A stretch of DNA of 5,176 nucleotides. Source: Caulobacter sp. Lineage in GTDB: Bacteria > Pseudomonadota > Alphaproteobacteria > Caulobacterales > Caulobacteraceae. This document shows positions 1 to 5,176 of the stretch, in pieces (positions within the stretch are counted from its first letter, which is position 1; each line of letters starts with the position of its first letter). Under the pieces are notes generated by a model, which saw only the letters and a list, made by a program, of their open reading frames with translations, was not told where the DNA came from and ran no database searches. The stretch is taken from contig JACMOF010000216.1 in the NCBI GenBank assembly GCA_014378155.1, positions 1 to 5,176 of the forward strand, given 5' to 3'. The translations under genes and the position numbers were made by a program.

Positions 1-1725
1 GGCGCGAGCGCCGAGGCGGCCGCGCTGCTGGGGGTCGATCCGATCTTCGCCCAGGAGCGCCAGATCCTGCTGCGCAGCCTGGCCGAGCGCCGCGTGCGCG
101 CCGCCGCCCTGCGCTCGCCGCTGGCCGCCGAAGCCGCCGCCGCCCTGGCCGTGGCCCATGGCCTGGCCCGCAAGCACGGCCTGCGCTCGGCCCGCTTGAT
201 CAGCGCCTTCAGCGACCCCGAAGCCGCCCTGCGCCTTGGCGGCAAGCCCCTGGGCCATGCCGCCGCCGCGGCCTCGATCGCCACCGCCCAGACCGATGAC
301 GGCTTTCAGATCCCGACCTTCAGCGCCGCCGCTCATGCCTGCCTGACCGGCGCGGGGGCCGATTTCGACGCCGCCCGGCGCCACGCCATGGGCCACGGGA
401 CCCTGACCGAGGCGTCGGCCATCGACCATATGACGCTGCAGGCCCGAGGCTTCACCGCCCACGAGATCGAGTTGGCCGAGGACGCCCTGCGCCACGCCGA
501 CGGCCTGCGCGCCGCCTTCGCCCCCGCAGTGATCGGCGCGGGCTTCCTCGGCGACGTGCTTGGCGCGCCCGCCAGCGCGCTCGCTGATCCGAATTTCGAC
601 ACCTTGGCCTTCGCGGGCTTTTCGCCCGTCGAGATCGACGCCGCAGAGCGTCACGCCCTCGGCGCCCGCCGCCTGGCCGATTGCGAGGGCCTGGACCGCG
701 ACATCCGCGCCTTGTTCGCCGCCATTGAGACGCCCGTCCTGGCCGACCGCCTGGCGATGATCGCCGCCGTGGAGACCTTCACCTGTCTGGCCGCCCCGGC
801 CCCGTTGGACCTGCCGTTCGACGCTCGCCCCGCCGACGCCGCGCGCCTGCAGGCCACGGCCGCCCGGGCTGGAGTCCGCGCCCTGCGTCTGAACCGCCTT
901 GCGCCGCCCATCGGCTTCGCGCTGGCCCTGCCCGAGGCCGAGGCCGAGGCGGCCAAGCCGACGCGTCCCCTGCAAACCGCCCCCGAATCCAAGCCTGTGG
1001 TCAAGGAACGCATCGTCGAGCGCGTGGTGGAACGGATCGTGCAGCGCGGCGGCCCCGCCCGCCGCAAGCTGCCCGACCGCCGCAAGGGCTATATCCAGAA
1101 GGCGGCCGTCGGCGGCCACAAGGTCTATCTGCATACCGGCGAATACGAGGATGGCGAGGTCGGCGAGATCTTCATCGACATGCACAAGGAAGGCGCCGCC
1201 TTCCGCAGTTTGATGAACAATTTCGCCATCGCCATCTCGATCGGCCTGCAATACGGCGTGCCGCTGGACGAATATGTCGACGCCTATGTGTTCACGAAAT
1301 TCGAGCCCGCCGGACCGGTCACCGGCAATGACTCCATCCGTTCGGCGACCTCGATCCTCGACTATATTTTCCGCGAGTTGGGGGTTTCCTATCTGAACCG
1401 GGACGACCTCGCCAATGCCGACCCCGGCGAGTTCAACGCCGACGGCCTGGGCCGTGGCGAGGGCGTCGCCGAGAGCGAGGCCGAGCCCTTGCCCGCCAGC
1501 AAATTCATCTCCAAGGGCTTCTCGCGCGGCGCGGCGCCCGACAACCTGGTGTTCCTGCCATTCGGCGGCCGCCGGACCGACGAAGCGCCGGCGTCGGGAG
1601 CCTCCGGCGAGGTTTGCCCCGCCTGCGGCGACCTGGCGCTGAGCCGCAAGGGCGGGCTGGTGGTCTGTGACAGCTGTGGAACCCAGGCCAACGGCCGGAG
1701 CGGCAGCGACGGCATTATCAACTAG
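1..1725 (+). CDS. NrdJ-like protein (class II ribonucleotide reductase homologue), C-terminal part, likely catalytically degenerate; 5' end outside window
   Basis: The frame is open from base 1 to the TAG at 1723-1725, giving 574 visible residues; no start is visible, and the GTG at 94 is internal. The best-kept part is visible residues ~356-466 (about 1066-1398), with [25 protein letters not shown] and [11 protein letters not shown], which I recognise as the TSCPD segment of B12-dependent reductases. A C-P-A-C and C-D-S-C zinc ribbon follows at 1615-1677. Upstream, an Ala-rich helical region keeps NrdJ landmarks ([22 protein letters not shown]) but has lost the P-T-G-T loop and a Cys-pair segment. 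A linker at 994-1053 carries an E-R-I-V-E-R-V-V-E tetrad repeat. NrdJ reduces ribonucleotides using adenosylcobalamin; this copy probably cannot, although the NxCxE active site would lie upstream and is unseen. The intact frame argues against a recent pseudogene. Confidence 0.85.
   Translation, partial: GASAEAAALLGVDPIFAQERQILLRSLAERRVRAAALRSPLAAEAAAALAVAHGLARKHGLRSARLISAFSDPEAALRLGGKPLGHAAAAASIATAQTDDGFQIPTFSAAAHACLTGAGADFDAARRHAMGHGTLTEASAIDHMTLQARGFTAHEIELAEDALRHADGLRAAFAPAVIGAGFLGDVLGAPASALADPNFDTLAFAGFSPVEIDAAERHALGARRLADCEGLDRDIRALFAAIETPVLADRLAMIAAVETFTCLAAPAPLDLPFDARPADAARLQATAARAGVRALRLNRLAPPIGFALALPEAEAEAAKPTRPLQTAPESKPVVKERIVERVVERIVQRGGPARRKLPDRRKGYIQKAAVGGHKVYLHTGEYEDGEVGEIFIDMHKEGAAFRSLMNNFAIAISIGLQYGVPLDEYVDAYVFTKFEPAGPVTGNDSIRSATSILDYIFRELGVSYLNRDDLANADPGEFNADGLGRGEGVAESEAEPLPASKFISKGFSRGAAPDNLVFLPFGGRRTDEAPASGASGEVCPACGDLALSRKGGLVVCDSCGTQANGRSGSDGIIN
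1084..1398 (+). other. TSCPD domain of the NrdJ-like protein
   Basis: This is the segment most like known NrdJ proteins, beginning R-K-G-Y-I-Q-K-A and ending at V-S-Y-L-N-R. In the family it lies between the catalytic barrel and the C-terminal cysteine tail, and its exact role is not well established. It contrasts sharply with the degenerate region before it, so selection seems to act on this module. Domain limits are approximate. Confidence 0.85.
1615..1677 (+). other. C-terminal zinc ribbon (CxxC...CxxC) of the NrdJ-like protein
   Basis: Two Cys-x2-Cys knuckles (codons 1615-1617, 1624-1626, 1666-1668 and 1675-1677) are separated by 13 residues containing L-A-L-S-R-K-G-G. This is the usual zinc-ribbon layout at the end of long NrdJ proteins. 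In the family, as I recall it, the sequence after the second knuckle includes a further Cys close to the C-terminus. Here the last 15 residues contain none. Confidence 0.8.
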
Positions 1726-1770
1726 CGCCTTCAAAGGTGGCGCCCCGTCGGAACCCGCGTTTGCTTGGCC

Positions 1771-1794
1771 TTAAGCTTGCAGGGCCATGCTTAA
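1771..1794. repeat. Short inverted repeat TTAAGC-N12-GCTTAA in the intergenic gap
   Basis: The two 6-base arms (1771-1776 and 1789-1794) are exact reverse complements separated by 12 bases, so their centres are 18 bases apart, nearly two helical turns. The repeat lies between the NrdJ-like stop and the first pentapeptide gene and overlaps the candidate -10 element, as an operator might. It lacks the N7 spacing of a CtrA TTAA-N7-TTAA site. A 6-base palindrome can arise by chance. Confidence 0.3.
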
Positions 1795-1796
1795 TC
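1789..1796 (+). promoter_or_regulatory. Possible -10 element upstream of the first pentapeptide gene
   Basis: GCTTAATC matches 7 of 8 positions of the Caulobacter housekeeping -10 consensus GCTANAWC (recalled). It would place a transcription start near 1802, just ahead of the ATG at 1826. No convincing TTGACGS -35 lies 10-14 bases upstream; the best available, TTAAGCT at 1771, matches only 3 of 7. The element overlaps one arm of the inverted repeat at 1771-1794. If real, transcription from here would exclude the ATG at 1787. Confidence 0.25.
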
Positions 1797-1825
1797 GACT
1801 TTCCCGCCGAAAGACGCGTGCCTGC

Positions 1826-2317
1826 ATGAAAACGATCGCCTCGCTCCTCGCCGTCACCGCCCTGGCTTTCGCGGTCCCGGCTGCGGCCCAGAACGCCAGC
1901 CAGATCGCCAAGGTCCGGGCCGGCGCCAACTGCCCGCATTGCAACCTGTTCCAGGCCGACCTGAGCAACACGGTGCTCAAGAGCAAAAACCTGGCCGGCG
2001 CACGGCTGCGGCAGGCCGATCTAAGCCTAGCCGAGATGAACCGCACCAATTTCGCCGGCGGCGACCTGCGCGACGTCAATTTCTACGGCGGCGTCTTTGG
2101 CGGAGCCAGCTTCGCCGGCTCCAACCTGACCAACGCCAGCTTCGTCGGGGCCTATCTGGAAGGAGCCAATTTCAGGAGCGCCACCCTGGCTGGGGTCAAC
2201 TTCTCGGGCGCCGAGATGGACCGCGCCGCAGGCCTCACCCAGCTCCAACTGAACCGCGCCTGCGGCGACGATTCGACCCGCCTTCCGCGAGGCCTGTCGC
2301 TGCCCACCTGCCGTTAA
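1826..2317 (+). CDS. Secreted pentapeptide-repeat protein (shorter paralogue)
   Basis: This encodes 163 residues from the ATG at 1826. That start gives a compact signal peptide: M-K-T, a hydrophobic stretch to ~17, then P-A-A-A-Q with likely cleavage after Ala21. The in-frame ATG at 1787 would add 13 mostly basic residues; its AGGG lies only 2 bases away, so I prefer 1826, though its own ribosome site (GAAAGA at 1809) is weak. The mature protein has a C-P-H-C cap (Cys36, Cys39), 19 uninterrupted pentapeptides (41-135, A(D/N)LxX type) and a module from G-L-T-Q to Cys162 with Cys146. Pentapeptide repeats form a right-handed four-sided beta-helix. The signal peptide implies export, probably to the periplasm, where the four Cys could form disulfides. 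Its specific function is unknown. A 98-bp gap separates it from its longer paralogue downstream, and co-transcription is possible. Confidence 0.88.
   Translation: MKTIASLLAVTALAFAVPAAAQNASQIAKVRAGANCPHCNLFQADLSNTVLKSKNLAGARLRQADLSLAEMNRTNFAGGDLRDVNFYGGVFGGASFAGSNLTNASFVGAYLEGANFRSATLAGVNFSGAEMDRAAGLTQLQLNRACGDDSTRLPRGLSLPTCR
1946..2230 (+). repeat. 19 tandem pentapeptide repeats (protein level) in the shorter paralogue
   Basis: Residues 41-135 run in strict five-residue phase with Leu/Phe/Met at the central position and small residues (Ala, Gly, Ser) two before it, for example A-D-L-S and G-A-N-F. At four pentapeptides per turn this predicts about 4.75 coils of a quadrilateral beta-helix. 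The units are diverged at DNA level. Confidence 0.85.
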
Positions 2318-2405
2318 ACTTCCGTCATTACCGCGATTTAAGTGGCGCTGGGCGCCTCGCGGCCCCAAATCGTAACTCACACGGTCGCTTATTCTTGACC
2401 GAGTT

Positions 2406-2410
2406 GGAGG
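2406..2410 (+). promoter_or_regulatory. Ribosome binding site of the longer pentapeptide gene
   Basis: GGAGG lies 5 bases before the ATG at 2416. It settles the start in a frame that stays open far upstream, from 1939, through the preceding gene. The signal peptide beginning exactly at this ATG supports the same start. Confidence 0.8.
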
Positions 2411-2415
2411 TCTCG

Positions 2416-3345
2416 ATGTCCCGATTGGGGATCACTATCGCCGCCCTGACCCTGGCCCTGTCCGTCTTTGGCGCCCAAGCCCATGCCGGGGTCGAGGACA
2501 AGGACGTTCCGCGGATGATCTCGCTCGGCGGGACCTGCGTGAACTGCGAACTGGCGGGACGCAAGCTGACCGGCGCGCGCTTCACCGGCGCCAACTACGC
2601 CAAGGCCAATCTGATGGGCGCCGACCTGCGTGGCGCCAGCTTCTTCGGATCCAACTTCGTCGCCGCCGACCTGTCGCGGGCCGACCTGCGCGGCGCCGAG
2701 ATGCGCGGCGCCAACTTCGTCCACGCCATCTTCACCGACGCCAAGATGTCCGGCATCGAAAGCAGCGGCGCCAATTTCCAGGCCGCCGACCTGGGCCGCG
2801 TCGACCTGTCGTCGTCCGAGCTGCAAGGGGCCAATTTCGTCGGGGCCAATCTGGAGCGCGCCAACCTGTCGAGCAGCGAGCTGAACGGGGCCAATCTGCA
2901 GGGCGTCAACGCCCGCAGCGCGAACTTCACCTCGGCCGAGCTGAACGCCAGCAATCTGATGGGCGGCAATTTCGAGCGGGCGGTGTTTCGAAATGCCGAG
3001 TTCAACGGCTCGGGCCTGCGCGGCGCGATCTTCAACGGGGCCGACTTCCGAGGCGCCGACCTGTCGGGCGCCAATCTCGGCGGGGCTGATCTGTCGGGCG
3101 CCAAGGGCCTGGACCAGGACCAGCTCGACGAAACCTGCGGTGACCAAGGCACCCGCCTGCCGGCCGGGCTGAGCGTTCGAAACTGTTCCGGCGACCACCG
3201 AAACATCCGGGTCAGCCAGGACTTCCAGCGCGCCCAGGCCGAGGCCCATCGCGCCGTGGTCGCGGCCGCCGCCGCGCTGAGCAAGCCGCCCAAGCCGCCC
3301 CGGGCCCCTAGTCCGCCCAAGCCGCCAAAAGAGCTGAAATACTAG
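2416..3345 (+). CDS. Secreted pentapeptide-repeat protein (longer paralogue) with Pro/Lys-rich C-terminal tail
   Basis: This encodes 309 residues. The ATG at 2416 follows GGAGG and opens a signal peptide (M-S-R, hydrophobic ~4-19, A-H-A with cleavage after Ala24). The order is: C-V-N-C cap (Cys41, Cys44); 37 uninterrupted pentapeptides (46-230), about nine beta-helix coils; a module from G-L-D-Q to Cys257 with Cys241; then a 52-residue tail with an Ala-rich likely helix (~270-288) and K-P-P-K-P-P-R-A-P near the end. The cap and module have the same Cys spacing as in the gene upstream, so the two are tandem paralogues, this one with about twice the repeats. Export makes a cytoplasmic Qnr/MfpA-type gyrase role unlikely. 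The tail could reach a wall or membrane partner, which is inference. Function is unknown. A hairpin terminator follows the stop. Confidence 0.92.
   Translation: MSRLGITIAALTLALSVFGAQAHAGVEDKDVPRMISLGGTCVNCELAGRKLTGARFTGANYAKANLMGADLRGASFFGSNFVAADLSRADLRGAEMRGANFVHAIFTDAKMSGIESSGANFQAADLGRVDLSSSELQGANFVGANLERANLSSSELNGANLQGVNARSANFTSAELNASNLMGGNFERAVFRNAEFNGSGLRGAIFNGADFRGADLSGANLGGADLSGAKGLDQDQLDETCGDQGTRLPAGLSVRNCSGDHRNIRVSQDFQRAQAEAHRAVVAAAAALSKPPKPPRAPSPPKPPKELKY
2551..3105 (+). repeat. 37 tandem pentapeptide repeats with 20-residue (60-bp) coil periodicity
   Basis: Residues 46-230 keep five-residue phase without insertion. From residue 51 they also group in blocks of 20, one predicted coil each; L-S-S-S-E-L recurs at 131 and 151, F-T-S-A-E-L at 171 and F-R-N-A-E-F at 191. 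At DNA level, 2806-2865 and 2866-2925 are the most alike neighbouring 60-bp blocks, both beginning CTGTCG and sharing GGGGCCAAT in the same place. This suggests growth by duplication of whole coils. Confidence 0.8.
3100..3186 (+). other. C-terminal Cys module shared by both pentapeptide proteins
   Basis: Residues 229-257 here (A-K-G-L-D-Q to R-N-C) match residues 134-162 of the upstream protein (A-A-G-L-T-Q to P-T-C; 2225-2311). Shared are A-x-G-L-x-Q-x-Q-L, then C-G-D-x2-T-R-L-P-x-G-L-S-x3-C. The two Cys are 16 residues apart in both. The position, directly after the last pentapeptide, suits a cap closing the beta-helix with a disulfide. Confidence 0.75.
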
Positions 3346-3370
3346 GCTCGACCTGGCCTGAAAATCAGGA

Positions 3371-3402
3371 AGCCCTCCGATCCCGATGGAGCGGAGGGCT
3401 TT
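3371..3402. terminator. Rho-independent terminator between convergent genes
   Basis: AGCCCTCCG (3371-3379) pairs perfectly with CGGAGGGCT (3392-3400), and an outer A-T pair (3370/3401) can extend the stem. Inside, TCC (3381-3383) and GGA (3388-3390) can also pair around a CGAT loop. On the plus strand the stem runs into a T-rich TTTGTGTTG, ending transcription of the pentapeptide gene. Read the other way, it follows the aspS stop by about 12 bases and is trailed by TTTT seven bases after the stem, so it may serve both genes. The plus-strand use is the stronger case. Confidence 0.85.
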
Positions 3403-3412
3403 GTGTTGTCCG

Positions 3413-5176
3413 CTACACCTTGATCGGCGGGGCCGAGCGGATGTGCAGTTCCTTGTATTGCCGCTCGGCGGCCTCGGCAGGGGCGTTCATCAGCAGGTCC
3501 TGGCCCTGCTGGTTCAGCGGGAAGGCGATGACTTCCCGGATAGCTTGCTGCTCAGCCAGCAGCATGACGATCCGGTCGATGCCGGGGGCCAAGCCGCCAT
3601 GGGGCGGGGCGCCATAGCGGAAGGCGTTGAGCATGCCGCCGAACTGCTCCTCGACCACCTCGGCGCCGTAGCCGGCCACCTCAAAGGCCTTGAGCATGAT
3701 CTCCGGCTTGTGGTTCCGGATCGCGCCCGAGCACAGCTCGTAGCCGTTGCAGACGATGTCGTACTGGTAGGCCAGGATCGACAGCGGGTCCTGGCTCTCC
3801 AGGGCCGCCATCTCGCCCTGCGGCATCGAGAACGGGTTGTGCGAGAAATCGACCTTCTTCTCGTCCTCGTTCCATTCGAACATCGGGAAGTCGACGATCC
3901 AGCAGAAGCGGAACTGGTCCTCGTCGACCAGCTTCAGCTCGGTCCCGACCCGCGTGCGGGCGCTGCCGGCGAACTTGGCGAAGACGGCGGGATCGCCGGC
4001 CACGAAGAAGGCGGCGTCGCCAGTCTTCAGGCCCAGCTGCGCGGCGATGGCCGCGGCCTTCTCCCCGCCGATGTTCTTGGCGATGGGCCCCGCCGCGCCC
4101 TCTTCATTGCCGTGCTCGTCGGCGGCCCGCCAGAAGATGTAGCCCAGGCCCGCCGCGCCCTCGCCCTGCGCCCAGGAATTCATCCGGTCGCAGAAGGCGC
4201 GGTTGCCGCCGGTCGGGGCCGGGATGGCCCAGATGGCGTTCTTGGGATCGGCCGCCAGGATCTTGGCGAACAGGCCAAAGCCGCCCTCGCGGAAATGCTC
4301 GGAGACGTCCTGCATCTCGATCGGGTTGCGGAGGTCCGGCTTGTCGCTGCCGTATTTCTGCATCGACTCCCGGTAGGGGATGCGCTGGAACGGATAGGTC
4401 GAGACCCGCTTGCCGTTGGCGAACTCTTCAAAGACCCCGTGCATCACCGGCTCGATGGCCGCGAACACGTCCTCTTGGGTCACGAAGCTCATCTCGACGT
4501 CGAGCTGGTAGAATTCCAGCGACCGGTCGGCCCGCAGGTCCTCGTCGCGGAAGCACGGGGCGATCTGGAAATAGCGGTCGAAACCGCTGACCATCAGCAG
4601 CTGCTTGAACTGCTGCGGAGCCTGGGGCAGCGCGTAGAACTTGCCCGGATGCAGGCGCGACGGCACCAGGAAGTCGCGGGCCCCTTCCGGCGACGACGCG
4701 GTCAGGATCGGGGTCTGGAACTCGTTGAAGCCCTGGCCGAACATCCGCGAGCGGATCGACTGGATGACCTTGCTGCGCAGCACGATGTTCCTGTGCAGGG
4801 TCTCGCGGCGCAGATCGAGATACCGGTGCTTGAGGCGGATTTCCTCGGGGTAATCGGGCTCGCCGAACACCGGCAGCGGCAGCTCGGCGGCCTCGCTCAG
4901 CACCTCGACGGCGGTGACGCGGATCTCGACCTCGCCGGTCGGCAGGCCCGGATTCACGGCGGCGGCGTCGCGGGCCACGACCTCGCCGTCGATCTTGATG
5001 ACGCTCTCTGCCCGCAGGCGCTCGACGATGGCGAAGCCCGGGGTCTCGGGGTGCAGCACCAGCTGGGTCAGGCCGTAATGGTCACGCAGGTCGATGAACA
5101 CCAGGCCGCCGTGGTCCCGCTTGCGGTGGATCCAGCCCGTCAGGCGCGCACCGGCGCCGGTGGCGCTGGCGCGGAA
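3413..5176 (-). CDS. aspS: Aspartyl-tRNA synthetase, probably non-discriminating (Asp/Asn); N-terminus outside window
   Basis: It charges tRNA with aspartate in the cytoplasm, using ATP. 587 residues are visible, starting within the N-terminal OB fold ([11 protein letters not shown], about 5105-5137), so only some 10-20 residues are missing; the GTG at 5101 is internal. Class II motifs follow: motif 1 (4682-4771, with T-P-I-L-T and S-P-E-G-A-R-D), the Q-A-P-Q substrate loop (~4613-4624), motif 2 [10 protein letters not shown] (4523-4552) and motif 3 [10 protein letters not shown] (3572-3601). Between motifs 2 and 3 lies the bacterial GAD-type insertion. The size fits bacterial AspRS (about 590-600). 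The His in R-K-R-D-H (5111-5113) is the residue seen in non-discriminating enzymes, which also load tRNA-Asn for repair by GatCAB. It is convergent with the pentapeptide genes, 67 bp away; its own promoter is outside the window. Confidence 0.97.
   Translation of the reverse strand, partial: FRASATGAGARLTGWIHRKRDHGGLVFIDLRDHYGLTQLVLHPETPGFAIVERLRAESVIKIDGEVVARDAAAVNPGLPTGEVEIRVTAVEVLSEAAELPLPVFGEPDYPEEIRLKHRYLDLRRETLHRNIVLRSKVIQSIRSRMFGQGFNEFQTPILTASSPEGARDFLVPSRLHPGKFYALPQAPQQFKQLLMVSGFDRYFQIAPCFRDEDLRADRSLEFYQLDVEMSFVTQEDVFAAIEPVMHGVFEEFANGKRVSTYPFQRIPYRESMQKYGSDKPDLRNPIEMQDVSEHFREGGFGLFAKILAADPKNAIWAIPAPTGGNRAFCDRMNSWAQGEGAAGLGYIFWRAADEHGNEEGAAGPIAKNIGGEKAAAIAAQLGLKTGDAAFFVAGDPAVFAKFAGSARTRVGTELKLVDEDQFRFCWIVDFPMFEWNEDEKKVDFSHNPFSMPQGEMAALESQDPLSILAYQYDIVCNGYELCSGAIRNHKPEIMLKAFEVAGYGAEVVEEQFGGMLNAFRYGAPPHGGLAPGIDRIVMLLAEQQAIREVIAFPLNQQGQDLLMNAPAEAAERQYKELHIRSAPPIKV

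Noticed and set aside
651..1085. Minus-strand open frames opposite the NrdJ-like gene (also 333-602 and 1389-1721)
   Set aside because: They are Arg/Ala/Ser/Pro-rich shadows produced by GC-rich codon bias, with no recognisable domain, and lie opposite a well-supported gene.
1931..1942. C-P-H-C, identical to the DsbA active-site motif, suggesting an oxidoreductase
   Set aside because: There is no thioredoxin fold around it. It sits directly before the first pentapeptide, the paralogue has C-V-N-C at the same place, and C-P-x-C caps before pentapeptide repeats are familiar in other proteins of this class.
2344..2356. GGCGC-TGG-GCGCC hairpin after the shorter pentapeptide gene
   Set aside because: It has only 5 bp, a 3-base loop and no T-run after it, so it cannot be supported as a terminator; such pairs are common at this GC content.
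2395..2401. TTGACCG, close to the -35 consensus
   Set aside because: It lies only about 15 bases before the ATG at 2416, so any matching -10 would fall inside the coding region.
1939..2415. Apparent N-terminal extension of the longer pentapeptide gene, open from 1939
   Set aside because: This part overlaps the shorter pentapeptide gene in another frame and reads as low-complexity Arg/Pro sequence. The GGAGG-preceded ATG at 2416, followed by a signal peptide, is the real start.
2389..3249. Long minus-strand open frame of 286 codons with its own repetitive Q-I-G-A / Q-V-G-A pattern, opposite the longer pentapeptide gene
   Set aside because: The pattern is the mirror of the 15-bp pentapeptide codon period on the plus strand in a GC-rich gene. 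The plus frame has a ribosome site, signal peptide and known fold. The same applies to the minus frames at 2027-2380 and 2595-3320.
1826..3345. Qnr/MfpA-like gyrase-protecting (quinolone resistance) function
   Set aside because: Both proteins carry clear signal peptides and Cys caps, implying export. Qnr and MfpA act in the cytoplasm and lack these.

Overview
The window is GC-rich, has short intergenic gaps and typical bacterial gene density. A long-form class II ribonucleotide reductase homologue, an alphaproteobacterial-style AspRS and secreted pentapeptide-repeat proteins with CxxC caps point to an alphaproteobacterium. Caulobacterales (Caulobacter/Phenylobacterium-like) is my best guess. 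This is inference from protein character, not a database match. No mobile element, CRISPR array, tRNA or rRNA is visible, and no gap without a gene exceeds about 100 bp.

Layout: (1) 1-1725, plus strand, is the C-terminal 574 residues of a NrdJ-like (B12-dependent ribonucleotide reductase) protein whose 5' end lies outside the window. (2) 1826-2317 and (3) 2416-3345, plus strand, are two consecutive secreted pentapeptide-repeat proteins. They share an N-terminal CxxC cap and the same C-terminal Cys-containing module, and so look like tandem paralogues; the second has about twice as many repeats and an added Pro/Lys-rich tail. (4) A strong hairpin terminator at 3371-3402 lies between the convergent 3' ends. 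(5) 3413-5176, minus strand, is aspartyl-tRNA synthetase (aspS), nearly complete but missing its first residues at the window edge.

The most unusual item is the NrdJ-like gene. Its TSCPD segment and a CxxC...CxxC zinc ribbon are well kept. The preceding catalytic-barrel portion still aligns in outline with NrdJ as I remember it, but the P-T-G-T loop, the Cys-containing D-C-A-N-P-C segment and the S-K-L-S-Q-P-L segment are replaced. The reading frame is intact. It therefore looks like a retained, probably non-catalytic NrdJ paralogue (a pseudoenzyme), not a fresh pseudogene. The second item of interest is the pentapeptide pair, which appears to be an exported, disulfide-capped beta-helix family that expanded by duplication. 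No functional link between NrdJ-like, the pentapeptide proteins and aspS can be shown from the sequence; aspS is a convergent neighbour only.
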